Shown here one piece after another: positions 27,298 through 39,537 of a stretch of DNA of 64,000 nucleotides. The position numbers were made by a program, and so were the translations under genes. This DNA comes from Intrasporangiaceae bacterium (GTDB lineage: Bacteria > Actinomycetota > Actinomycetes > Actinomycetales > Dermatophilaceae): contig JAJPIW010000021.1 in assembly GCA_021324575.1 (NCBI GenBank), positions 62,001-126,000 on the forward strand, in the 5' to 3' direction. The notes under the pieces were generated by a model. The model was not told the origin of the DNA. It did not search any database and worked only from the letters and a program-made list of their open reading frames with translations. The first letter of the stretch is position 1; each line of letters opens with the position of its first letter.

Positions 27298-28604
27298 GAG
27301 CGCGCCCTCGCCCGCACGTCCGGGGCACGGTCGGCCGCGTCGGCAGCGCCGGCCGGGTCGGCCGCGTCGGCTGCTGCCGTCTCGGTCTGGCCGGGCGACA
27401 GCGTCACGGGCAGGGACAGGCGCAGCCGGGTGCCCCGACCGGACCCGCCGGTGAGCTCGACGTGGCCGCCGAGCTCACCGGCCCGGGCGCGCACTCCGTC
27501 CAGGCCGAAGCCGAGACCCTCGACCCCGTCGAGGCCGATGCCGTCGTCGAGGACCTCGAGGACGACCTCGCCCTCCCGGTAGGCGAGGTGAACGTCGGCC
27601 GACGCGGCCGAGGAGTGCCGGCGCACGTTGGAGAGCGCCTCCTGGGCGGTCCGGAGGAGCACCACCTCGGCGTTGCCGCCGAGCGGCTCGGGCGAGCCCT
27701 CGATGCGCAGCCGGCACCGGATCCCGGTCTCGGTCGAGACCGCCGCCGTCAGCCGTTCGAGGGCCTCGACGAGCGTCCGGGACTGCAGGTGACCGGGGGT
27801 GAGCTCGGCGACGATGAGACGCGCCTCGGAGAGGTTCTCGGCTGCGGTCGAGGTGATCAGGTCCAGCCGTTCACGTGCGGTCGCGACGTCACCGCGACCC
27901 AGCGCGGAGTCGGCGGCGCGGGCCAGCGCGAGGACCGAGGTGAAGCCCTGCGCGAGGGTGTCGTGGATCTCCCGCGAGATCCGCTCCCGCTCCTCGTGAA
28001 CTCCCCGGTCCCGTTCTGCCGCAACGAGCTGGGCCCGTGCCTCGTGCAGCTCGTCGATGGTCCGCGCGCGCCCCTCGGCCTCGCCGATGATCCGGTGGAT
28101 GAACAGTCCGAGGACGACCGACAGGACGACCATGATCACCGTGGTGACGACGACGGAGTAGAAGGCGTCCTGGGTGTGCGGAACCCCGGCCCAGCTCGCT
28201 ACCCCGGTGGCCACTCCCCCGACGACAGTGACCGCGGTGGCCTCGCGCACCCGGAGCATCGCCCAGGTGTGGGGATAGAGCGCGAACGCCAGAATCCACT
28301 GCTCACCCTGGCCGCCCGCGACGAAGAGGCCCAGGAAGCACAGCCAGGCGCACACCAGGTACGCCAGGGCGTCGGAGCGGTTGTCCGGGTTGAGGGCCCG
28401 GCGGCCCCACACGGCATACGCGAGGCCCCAGGCCGCGATGGCGGCCAGCTGCGGCAGCACGCGATGCCCGCTGACGGCGACGATCCCGGCCGTGACGAGC
28501 ACGAGCCCGCCGAAGAGGAGGTGCCACCACTTCGCCTGCCGCGCGAAGGTGTCCTCCAGCGCGCCCGACGACGAGGCCACGCCCTCGTCCGGCATACAGC
28601 TCAC
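27294..28604 (-). CDS. Sensor histidine kinase of the ABC-exporter operon
   Basis: A 436-residue membrane kinase with about five or six hydrophobic segments up to residue 180. Then come HisKA_3 with phospho-acceptor in ISREIHDTLAQGFTSVLALA and an HATPase domain (EALSNVRRHS, LDDGIGLDG, GLGFGLDGVRARA). The C-terminal tail is Ala/Asp rich. Starts GTG at 28604 (ATG at 28595 possible). It is 7 bp from the permease stop and overlaps the regulator gene. Predicted to sense a membrane-active compound handled by the exporter. Confidence 0.92.
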   Translation of the reverse strand: MSCMPDEGVASSSGALEDTFARQAKWWHLLFGGLVLVTAGIVAVSGHRVLPQLAAIAAWGLAYAVWGRRALNPDNRSDALAYLVCAWLCFLGLFVAGGQGEQWILAFALYPHTWAMLRVREATAVTVVGGVATGVASWAGVPHTQDAFYSVVVTTVIMVVLSVVLGLFIHRIIGEAEGRARTIDELHEARAQLVAAERDRGVHEERERISREIHDTLAQGFTSVLALARAADSALGRGDVATARERLDLITSTAAENLSEARLIVAELTPGHLQSRTLVEALERLTAAVSTETGIRCRLRIEGSPEPLGGNAEVVLLRTAQEALSNVRRHSSAASADVHLAYREGEVVLEVLDDGIGLDGVEGLGFGLDGVRARAGELGGHVELTGGSGRGTRLRLSLPVTLSPGQTETAAADAADPAGAADAADRAPDVRARARS

Positions 28605-28611
28605 GCGTCCA

Positions 28612-29424
28612 TCATGTCGTGCCGCGCTTGAACCAGCGGAAGGTCCGCAGGCAGAGGACCAGTCCGAGGACGGCCCAGGCGGCGAGGACGAGGGCGGTGC
28701 AGCCGATCTCCCACTGCCCGGCCATCTCCATCGAGCGCCAGGAGTCGGGGTAGAAGACCGAGCGCATCCCCTGCGCGATCCACTTGAGCGGGAACACCGA
28801 CGCGACCTGCTGCAGCCACGACGGGATCTGGCTGAACTGGAAGTAGACGCCGGAGATGAACTGCAGGACGAGCATCGGGCCGACGACGACGGCTGTCACC
28901 GACCGGGCCGAGGCGATCGAGGAGTAGGCGATCCCGAGGACGACGCCGCCGAAGACGCCGAGGAAGAACACCGCGAGGAAGGTGAGCCAGGCCGACCCGG
29001 CCGTCGGCAGCTCGACCCCGAACGCCACCCGCGCGACGAGGAGCAGGACGACGGTCTGGGCGAGGGAGGTGAGGACGACGAGCCCGACCTTGCCGAGGAA
29101 GTAGGCCACGGGCGGCATCGGGGTGCTGCGGAGCCGCTTGAGGGTGCCGTCGTCGCGCTCGGTCGCCACCGACATCGCCATCGTCTGGAAGCTGGTGAGG
29201 AGCACCCCGGCCGAGATCATGCCGGGCAGGAAGAGCCGCGCCGCGTTGACGTGCACCGCCTGGTTGCTCGGGTCGCCCTTGATGCTCGACCCGAAGATGA
29301 CCGAGAAGAGGGTGAGCATGAGGATCGGGAACAGGAACGAGAAGAACACGGCCTCCTTCTCGCGCGAGTACATCTTCAGCTCCAGGACGGTCCGGTCCCA
29401 GCCCAGCGCGACCGAGCTGGTCAT
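28612..29424 (-). CDS. ABC-2 type exporter permease
   Basis: The 270-residue protein has six hydrophobic segments in the ABC-2 arrangement, with KRLRSTPMPPVAYFLGK and the ISGVYFQFSQIPSWLQ block before the last helices. It overlaps the ATPase gene by ATGA. With the ATPase it forms a drug or lipid exporter half-pair. Substrate is unknown. Confidence 0.92.
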   Translation of the reverse strand: MTSSVALGWDRTVLELKMYSREKEAVFFSFLFPILMLTLFSVIFGSSIKGDPSNQAVHVNAARLFLPGMISAGVLLTSFQTMAMSVATERDDGTLKRLRSTPMPPVAYFLGKVGLVVLTSLAQTVVLLLVARVAFGVELPTAGSAWLTFLAVFFLGVFGGVVLGIAYSSIASARSVTAVVVGPMLVLQFISGVYFQFSQIPSWLQQVASVFPLKWIAQGMRSVFYPDSWRSMEMAGQWEIGCTALVLAAWAVLGLVLCLRTFRWFKRGTT

Positions 29425-30296
29425 GCGGCACGCTCCCCTGCGGTCTCGTCGGCGGCCAGGTGGGGCGCGATGAGGGCGAGGTAGGTGTCCTCCAGCGAGG
29501 GACGGGTCACGAGCAGCCCCGGGACCTCACCGGCCAGCCGTTGGGAGAGCCGGCCCACCTCCGCCGTGGGCTCGTTGGTCCGGACCGTGTGCCGGGTGCC
29601 CGCCTCCTCCCACGTCACCGTCGCCTCCTGGGTGTCGCGCCCGCCGAGGTTGGCCGGGGTGTCCAGCGCGAGCAGCTTGCCGGCCGCGATGACACCGACC
29701 CGGTCGGCGAGGTGCTCGGCCTCGTCCAGGTAGTGCGTGGTGAGCAGGATCGTCGTGCCCTGCCCCTTGAGCTGCTCGATGAGACCCCAGAACTCCCGGC
29801 GCGCCTCGGGGTCGAAGCCAGTCGTCGGCTCGTCGAGGAAGAGCACCTCGGGCCGGCCGATGATCCCCAGCGCGACGTCGAGGCGGCGGCGCTGGCCGCC
29901 GGACAGCCCGGAGATCCGGTTGTCGGCCTTCTCCTGCAGCCCGACGTCGGCGATCACCTGGTCGACGGGCAGTGGGTGGGCGAAGACCTTGGCCGTGCTG
30001 GCCAGCGCCTCGCGTGGGGTCAGCAGGTCCAGGCCGCCGGAGGTCTGCAGCACGATGCCGATCCGCTCCCGCCAGGCCAGGTTCGCCTTCCCCGGGTCCG
30101 TGCCGAGGACGCGGACATCGCCGTCGTCCCGGGTTCGGAATCCTTCGAGGATCTCCACCGTCGTCGTCTTGCCGGCGCCGTTGGGCCCGAGGAAGGCGAA
30201 CACCTCCCCTACCTGGATGTCGAGATCGAGGCCGTCGACCGCTTGCTTGTCCCCGTAGCGCTTGCGCAGGCCACGAATCGTGATCGCGTCATCCAT
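29421..30296 (-). CDS. ABC exporter ATP-binding protein (DrrA/CcmA type)
   Basis: The 291-residue ATPase has Walker A GPNGAGKTTT, Q-loop ...GIVLQTSGGLD, signature LSGGQRRRLDVALGI and Walker B VLFLDEPTTGFDPEA. A C-terminal extension of about 80 residues is typical of DrrA. The start ATG at 30296 is preferred over longer in-frame starts that run into repeat DNA. It is the first gene of the four-gene exporter/two-component operon. Confidence 0.94.
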   Translation of the reverse strand: MDDAITIRGLRKRYGDKQAVDGLDLDIQVGEVFAFLGPNGAGKTTTVEILEGFRTRDDGDVRVLGTDPGKANLAWRERIGIVLQTSGGLDLLTPREALASTAKVFAHPLPVDQVIADVGLQEKADNRISGLSGGQRRRLDVALGIIGRPEVLFLDEPTTGFDPEARREFWGLIEQLKGQGTTILLTTHYLDEAEHLADRVGVIAAGKLLALDTPANLGGRDTQEATVTWEEAGTRHTVRTNEPTAEVGRLSQRLAGEVPGLLVTRPSLEDTYLALIAPHLAADETAGERAA

Positions 30297-30383
30297 GGGA
30301 CCCAGCCTCCCGGCATACGACATGAGCCGGGACCACCGATCGGTGGACACCAGCCGCCACCGGCGGCCGTGCTGCCCGCGCCG

Positions 30384-30465
30384 TTTCTGCGCCGGGGCGC
30401 TCAGGCCGACCACCGGCGTACTGCTGGCTGCGCCTGTGGCCGCGCGCTGCGCCGGGGCGCAGAAA
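30384..30465. terminator. Long imperfect inverted repeat downstream of the signalling operon
   Basis: TTTCTGCGCCGGGGCGC (30384-30400) faces GCGCCGGGGCGCAGAAA (30449-30465). The outer flanks CGGCGGCCG add to the pairing. It follows the FHA gene stop at 30486 and probably terminates the 13-kb operon. The A/T ends of the arms act as a T-tract on either strand. Confidence 0.6.
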
Positions 30466-30485
30466 GGAGCCGGCGGCCGCCGCGG

Positions 30486-31259
30486 TCAGGCGAGGGCGGA
30501 GATCTCGTCGTCGCTGGACGGGCGCAGCACGATCCGGGTCCACGAGCCGACGTAGATCCGGTCGTCAGCATCGACCTCACGCTTCTGGCCCACCGGGATG
30601 GATGCCGTCGGCAGGTCGCCGACGGAGTCCCCGATGTAGGTGCCGTTGGAGGAGTCGAGGTCCTCCACCCACCACCGGGTGCCGTCGGTCGTCAGCTGGG
30701 CATGCCGACGGCTGACGCCGTTGTCGACGCCGCAGTCGATGTCGGGATGTATGCCGCGGCTGCTGGACTCCCGGCCGATGAGCAGCGAGGTGTTGCGCAG
30801 CGCGAAGACGGCCGGTGGCCCCTGGCTGGGGAGCGGGTCGGGGCTGCCCTGGGCGGCGTACCAGGCGGGGTCGATCCACAGCTCGGCGACCCACGGGGTG
30901 CGCAGGCCCTTGGAGGTGTTGCCCGGAACTGCCTCGGCGGCGGCCGGCGCGGCGGAGTCGTCGACATGAGCTCCCCGCGGGAGGGTGCCCGTCGTGTGGT
31001 CGTAGCCGCACACCTCGCAGAAGAGGGCGTCGGGCGCGTTGGGCGCCCCACAGTTCGGGCACGGCTTGGCAGCAGAGGCTGCATCGGTCGCGTCGGCAGC
31101 CGATGGCGCCACCGGTGCCTGAGGAGAGGCGGCGGATGCGGCGGCATCGTCCTGGGGGAGCGTCGAGAGCGACGTGGCGGTCGCTCCAGAGTCCATGGTG
31201 GCGCCGCAGGTGTCGCAGTAGTCGGTGGCCGCTGACTCGTGACCGTTGGGACACCTCAT
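30486..31259 (-). CDS. Zinc-ribbon and FHA domain protein
   Basis: The 257-residue protein starts with two zinc ribbons (CPNGHESAATDYCDTCG, then CPNCGAPNAPDALFCEVCG). A FHA domain follows (LLIGRESSSRGIHPDID, GVSRRHAQL, SSNGTYIGD), which binds phosphothreonine. It lacks the N-terminal ETT motif of GarA/OdhI, so it is not the usual PknG substrate. Last gene of the operon, overlapping the VWA gene by ATGA. It may read out PknG phosphorylation within the cluster (inference). Confidence 0.9.
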   Translation of the reverse strand: MRCPNGHESAATDYCDTCGATMDSGATATSLSTLPQDDAAASAASPQAPVAPSAADATDAASAAKPCPNCGAPNAPDALFCEVCGYDHTTGTLPRGAHVDDSAAPAAAEAVPGNTSKGLRTPWVAELWIDPAWYAAQGSPDPLPSQGPPAVFALRNTSLLIGRESSSRGIHPDIDCGVDNGVSRRHAQLTTDGTRWWVEDLDSSNGTYIGDSVGDLPTASIPVGQKREVDADDRIYVGSWTRIVLRPSSDDEISALA

Positions 31260-32536
31260 GACTTGCGGACCCGCGTGGTCTTCGTCGAAGCGGTGTCGAG
31301 CGCCATCTCGTCGGCCTTCTCGACCGCCTTCTTGAGCTGGACGGTGCCGGTGTCGGCGTCCTGCACGTCGACCACCTTGCGGAGCTTGGCCGTGGCCTCG
31401 TCGTTGCCCGTCTCGGCCGCGAGCTGGACGGCGCGACCGAGCTTGGTCGTCGCTGTCTCCTCGTCGCCGATGGCTTTGGCGGCCAGCCCCTCCTGGATGA
31501 CCTGCGCGAGCTCGGCCTGGCCGGTGTAGTGGGCGACCTGCTGGTCGATCCGGGTGGTCAGGGCGGAGTCGTCGGACCACTTGGCCTTGACCAGGCCCTG
31601 GGCCTTGACCTCGCCGCCGGCCACGACCTGGACCCGGGCCGCCAGCTGCTCCTGGCCGATCGCCTTGGCAGCCAGCCGGATGGCCACGTGGTAGTCGCGG
31701 GACTCATCGGACCAGGCGCCGGTCGGGTAGCCGCCGGTGAGGTCGTTGACCACGGTGCGGCGCCCGGTGAGGTCCTCCACGGTGGGCGACACCTGCTTGA
31801 CGAACACCACCTGCGAGCCCTGGGGAGCCCAGACCCGCAGCTCGGCGTCGGCGACGCCCCGGGACATGGCGGTGCGCATGATCGCCTCGAAGGCGGCACG
31901 GAGCTGGCCGGGCGCGGGGATGATGTCGATCGTGCCGAGGAGGGCCTGGGCGATCGGGCGGATCTCGGCGACCTTCCAGTCCACGCCGATCCCGCGGCAG
32001 TCGCACTGGTAGTAGCCGGTGGCGCGGTCGATGGCCTGCTGGAGCACCCCGGGCCGCTCGTTGTTCTCACCGTCGGTGAGCAGGATCGCGTGCCGCTGCT
32101 GCACCTCGGGGACCGAGGCGAAGAGGGTGCCGGCGAGGTCGAGCCAGGTGCTGATGACCGTGCCACCAGCGGAGCGCAGCTGGGCGACAGCGGCCGATGC
32201 CTCAACGCGGGTGCTCGCGGTCATCCGGACCATGCCCGGCCCGCTGGACACGGCGGGGTAGACGAGGAACGCCGCCCCGTTGCCGGAGACCACGGCGAAG
32301 AAGGTGCCGTCGACGATCTCGGCGAGCGCCGCCGTGGCCGCCTGCTTGGCTGCCTCCATCGACTCGACCCCCATCGACCCCGAGGTGTCGATGATGATGA
32401 TCTCGCCGGCTGCCGCCGAGCCGCCCTGGCCGGCCGTGCCGGCACCCGTGCAGGTCACCGAGACGATCGCGTTGACGTCGGTGCCGCCGTCGGGAAGGAA
32501 CTCGTTCTGGTAGACCGCCGCCGTGAACTCAGCCAT
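31256..32536 (-). CDS. VWA domain protein
   Basis: The 426-residue soluble protein has a von Willebrand A domain with an intact MIDAS (IIIIDTSGSMG, later TDGENNE). A beta-rich domain follows (residues about 215-320), then a helical C-terminus with KLGRAVQLAAETGNDEATAKLRKV. The pattern resembles VWA proteins of Ter-type stress clusters and actinobacterial kinase operons. It overlaps both neighbours (8 bp with PP2C, 4 bp with FHA). It probably scaffolds a metal-dependent complex. Confidence 0.85.
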   Translation of the reverse strand: MAEFTAAVYQNEFLPDGGTDVNAIVSVTCTGAGTAGQGGSAAAGEIIIIDTSGSMGVESMEAAKQAATAALAEIVDGTFFAVVSGNGAAFLVYPAVSSGPGMVRMTASTRVEASAAVAQLRSAGGTVISTWLDLAGTLFASVPEVQQRHAILLTDGENNERPGVLQQAIDRATGYYQCDCRGIGVDWKVAEIRPIAQALLGTIDIIPAPGQLRAAFEAIMRTAMSRGVADAELRVWAPQGSQVVFVKQVSPTVEDLTGRRTVVNDLTGGYPTGAWSDESRDYHVAIRLAAKAIGQEQLAARVQVVAGGEVKAQGLVKAKWSDDSALTTRIDQQVAHYTGQAELAQVIQEGLAAKAIGDEETATTKLGRAVQLAAETGNDEATAKLRKVVDVQDADTGTVQLKKAVEKADEMALDTASTKTTRVRKS

Positions 32537-33694
32537 GGACCTGCCTTTCGTCGTCGGTCGCATTCTCTCCCACCGGCTCCGGACTCGACACCGGAGCCGC
32601 GTCCTGGGCCGGCACCGGGCCGACCCGGGCGAGCGCGACGGTGATGTTGTCGTGGCCGCCCTGCTCGATCGCCCAGGCCACCAGGGCCGAGGCGAGGGCG
32701 AGCGGCTCGCTCGTGCCGGCCGCGTCGAGCTGGGCACGGAGCGCGTCGGGCTCGGACGCGTAGTTCCACAGCCCGTCGGAGCAGACGACCAGCCAACCCG
32801 GCGCGCCAGCCGTCACCGTGGCGACACGCGGCACGACGTCGGGGCTGTCCGCGCCGAGCCACTTGGTGATGGCGTGGGCCTGGGGTGAGGCTTCGGCCTC
32901 CAGCCGCGGGTGTCCGGCGGCGATGAGTGCCTGGGCCATCGAGTCGTCGGGCAGCAGCTGCGTGCCGCCCCCGGCGTCGGGCAGGAGATAGGCGCGGGAG
33001 TCGCCGATGATCGCGCACCGCACCGTCGAGCCGTCGACGAGCCCGACGGCGAAGGTGCAGGACGCGGGCCGCGGCGAGGAGGGTTCGGTGTGGGCGATGA
33101 CGGCGGTGTTGGCGGCGTCGGCCGCCGTGGTGAGGACCCTGGTCGCCACCGCGTCGGCGCTTGCGGCGCCGCCGATGCCCTTGGGCAGCGGCGGCCGGAG
33201 GACCTCGAGCGCAGCGCGGGCCGCGGCCAGGGAGGCGACGTCGGAGCCGTCGGAGTTGGACACCCCGTCGCAGACGATGAGGACCGCCCGGCCACCCTGG
33301 GCCGGCTCGGCGAAGAGCGCCATCGCGTCCTCGTTGCGCGAGTGCTTGACGCCGCGGTCACAGACCCCGGCCACCCAGGACGCCGGTGCCTGCTCGAAGT
33401 GGTCTCGCTCGGACGGCGCCTTGGACCCACACACCGTGCAGTAGCCGTCGTCACCCACCGGCGAACCGCACTCGGCACAGGCGCGGGGTGCGGCAACCGC
33501 TGGAGTCGCCGTGCCGCCCAGGTCACGCGCCGTGGGCGTGCTGATCGGGCTGAGCTCGTCGAGGGGGGACTCGGCGCCGGGCACGGCAGCAGGCGAGACC
33601 GCCGACACGCTCGCGCCGCAGGCCTCGCAGAACTGGGCGCCGGCAGCAAGTGGCTCACCACAGGCGGGGCAGGTCACCTGCTGGGCCGGGGCCG

Positions 33695-33698
<4 letters not shown>
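32529..33698 (-). CDS. Zinc-ribbon PP2C-family serine/threonine phosphatase
   Basis: The 389-residue protein has two N-terminal zinc ribbons (CPACGEPLAAGAQFCEACG and CAECGSPVGDDGYCTVCG). A PP2C catalytic domain follows, with metal-binding Asp in SRNEDA and VCDGVSNSDGSD, then GDSRAYLL, SDGLWNY and GHDNITVALA. It is the natural antagonist of the kinase encoded just upstream. ATG at 33698 overlaps the pknG stop (ATGA); an ATG at 33710 is also in frame. Confidence 0.93.
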
Positions 33699-37222
<3,524 letters not shown>

Positions 37223-37226
<4 letters not shown>

Positions 37227-38194
37227 GGCGCCGCCCGTCCGTAGACCGGGGTCGGCTGCCCGGTGCCCTTGCCGAGGGTGGGCGCGAGCCAGGTGTCGTA
37301 GGACTTCGTCCACTCACCGGACGTGCGCTCGTGCTCGAGGACGGCGTTGACGAACCGGACCATGTCGACGTCGCCGGCCGGGATGCCGACGCCGTACGGC
37401 TCCTGGGTGAACGCCTTCTCGCTCAGCACCACGGCATACGGGTCCTGGGAGGCGAGCCCGGCGAGCACGGTGTCGTCACCGGTGATCGCCTCGGCCTTGC
37501 CCTGCTGGAGGTCGACGAGGCACTCGGTGTGGGTGGCGGCCGGGACGGGTATCGCCTTGGGCGCGAGCCGGACGAGGTTGTCCATGCTCGACGTGCCGAC
37601 CGGGGCGCACACCTTCTTGCCCGCCAGCGAGGCCCGGCCGGTGATGGAGGAGCCCTTGCGGATGAGGATCTTCTGACCCGCGTGGTAGTACTCGGCGGAG
37701 AACGCGATGGTCTTCCAGCGGTCGCAGTTGATCGTCATGTTGCGCACGACGATGTCGACCTCATGCTTCTGGAGCACCGGAAGGCGGTCGGCGGCGGTGA
37801 TGACGCGCAGCTCGACCTTGGCGTTGGGCCCGAGGATGGCGTCGGCGATCCGCTGGACGAGGTCGATGTCGAAGCCCTCGATCCGGCCGGTCAGCGGGTT
37901 GCGCGAGCCGAGCAGCCAGGTGTCGGCCGAAACGCCGGCAATGAGCCGACCGCGCGTCCTGATCTTGCCCATGGTCGACGCCGGGGAGATGGCACTCGGA
38001 GCGGGGAGGGCACCGGTCGGCGCGTAGGACTGGACGGCGTTGGTGCAGGACTGGGCGGTCGGCGCGGCCCCCGACGTGACGCTCGTCGACGGGGTGACCT
38101 TGGGCAGCGGGGTCGGTGACACCGACGTGCACGCTGCGACCCCGACCGCCACAGCAGCGGCGAGGAGTGGGCCCACGACCCGGGTGAGCTTCAT
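37223..38194 (-). CDS. glnH: GlnH-like substrate-binding lipoprotein of the PknG pathway
   Basis: The 323-residue protein has a lipobox (GVAAC, Cys near 22) and a type 3 solute-binding fold. Blocks include LIAGVSADTWLLGSRNP, FDIDLVQRIADAILG, IVVRNMTINCDRW and GIPAGDVDMVRFVNAVLE. It is encoded without an ABC permease or ATPase, but next to GlnX- and PknG-like genes. This is the arrangement of mycobacterial GlnH, which binds Asp/Glu/Gln outside and signals through GlnX. Overlaps by ATGA and GTGA tie it to both neighbours. Confidence 0.88.
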
Positions 38195-39537
38195 GCGTAC
38201 TCCTCGATCCGGGTCGAGATCCCCCGCCAGGCACTCGCGGCGGCGGCGATCCCGGCCACGAGGGCGAGCAGCAGCTCGGCGAGGAAGACCGTCTGGCCGC
38301 TCTCCAGCGCCGAGGTCGTCCGCAGCCCGGCGTCGTCGACGACCTTGCGGAGCCCGTCGTCAAGGGCTGTGAACGCCGCCGTCGAGCTGTCGGCGGCCGT
38401 GCTCGTCGCCGCCTTCACGGCGTCGTCCCAGCTGCCCGCGGTGTCGAGGATGACGATCTTGTGGTGGGCCTCGCCGTAGGTCTGCCACAGCCCGGAGGCC
38501 GAGCTGAGCGAGTCGCCGGAGGCCTTGGCGACCACGGTCGCGGCCGCGGCCTCCCACTTCTTCTCGTAGGTCGCGCCGCTGCCCCGCGAGATGAGACGGA
38601 GCGACTCGTTGGCCTTGGCGTCGTTGGCTGCACTGCGGGCGATCGCCCCGTCGACGACGGTCGCGTAGGAACCCTTGAGCAGCCGGCTGTCCTCCGAGCC
38701 CTGACCCCCCGCGGCCAGCCCCGCCAGCGCCATCATGACGAGGGTGGCGAACGCCGCGATGACGACTCCGACGTTGAGCCGGCGCTTGAACCGCCGCGCG
38801 AGCAGCTGGTTGACGTAGACGAGGAGGCCGAGCCCGATCAGGCCGGGCACGATGACGACGAGCCACGGCAGGGGTGACATCGCGTCACGCGACCGCTGCT
38901 GGTTCGCCGCGACGAGGTTGTCGACGAGCGGGAGGGCGGTGCTGCGCAGGCCGGTGCTCGCCTGGTTGAGGTAGGCGGCCCCGACCGGGAAGCCCTGGCG
39001 GTTGTTGGCCCGGGCCAGCTCCATCGAGGAGGTGTAGGTCAGGACGGCCTCGCTGAGCGCGGCAAGGGCAGCCCGGTCGGCCGGTTGGGCCTGGGCGGCA
39101 TCGGTCATGGTCCGCTCGACCTCGGCCAGGGCGCTGTCGTATGCCGCGCGCTGCTGGGCCGGTTCGAGCCCGCCGACGAGGAAGGCGTTGGTCGCGAGCG
39201 CGTCGGCGCGCAGCAGGTCGACCTTGATCGTCTGGACCCTCACCAGCTGGGCGGTGTCGGCCGCGGCCGAGCGGGCACCCTGCCAGGTCGAGAAGAGCAT
39301 GAGCGTCGTCAGGCCGGTCGCGATGAGGGCCACGCTGGCCGCGAGGAGCCGCCACTGGGACAGCCAGCCGGGGGTGTTGCTGGTGGCCGGCTTCGCCGTG
39401 CGGCCGACCGTCGTGGACGCCGCGGCCGGCCCGCCGACGGCGCCCGGCGCCGGGGCCCCCGCGCCCGAAGCGGCAGGTGACTGACCGGCATACGACGTCG
39501 TCGGTGCGGCCTGCGCGGAACCGCTGCTCTGGCTCAT
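38191..39537 (-). CDS. glnX: GlnX-like transmembrane signal transducer
   Basis: The 448-residue protein has a Pro/Ala-rich cytoplasmic N-terminus of about 55 residues and four hydrophobic segments (about residues 63-85, 225-245, 258-280, 415-435). Two extracytoplasmic helical bundles separate them. This is the layout of GlnX, which passes GlnH state to PknG. Position between glnH- and AAA-like genes and ATGA overlaps support the call. Sequence identity could not be tested. Confidence 0.82.
   Translation of the reverse strand: MSQSSGSAQAAPTTSYAGQSPAASGAGAPAPGAVGGPAAASTTVGRTAKPATSNTPGWLSQWRLLAASVALIATGLTTLMLFSTWQGARSAAADTAQLVRVQTIKVDLLRADALATNAFLVGGLEPAQQRAAYDSALAEVERTMTDAAQAQPADRAALAALSEAVLTYTSSMELARANNRQGFPVGAAYLNQASTGLRSTALPLVDNLVAANQQRSRDAMSPLPWLVVIVPGLIGLGLLVYVNQLLARRFKRRLNVGVVIAAFATLVMMALAGLAAGGQGSEDSRLLKGSYATVVDGAIARSAANDAKANESLRLISRGSGATYEKKWEAAAATVVAKASGDSLSSASGLWQTYGEAHHKIVILDTAGSWDDAVKAATSTAADSSTAAFTALDDGLRKVVDDAGLRTTSALESGQTVFLAELLLALVAGIAAAASAWRGISTRIEEYA

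Noticed and set aside
30486-31259. FHA protein as GarA/OdhI
   Set aside because: It has zinc ribbons and a long linker but lacks the N-terminal threonine motif of GarA.
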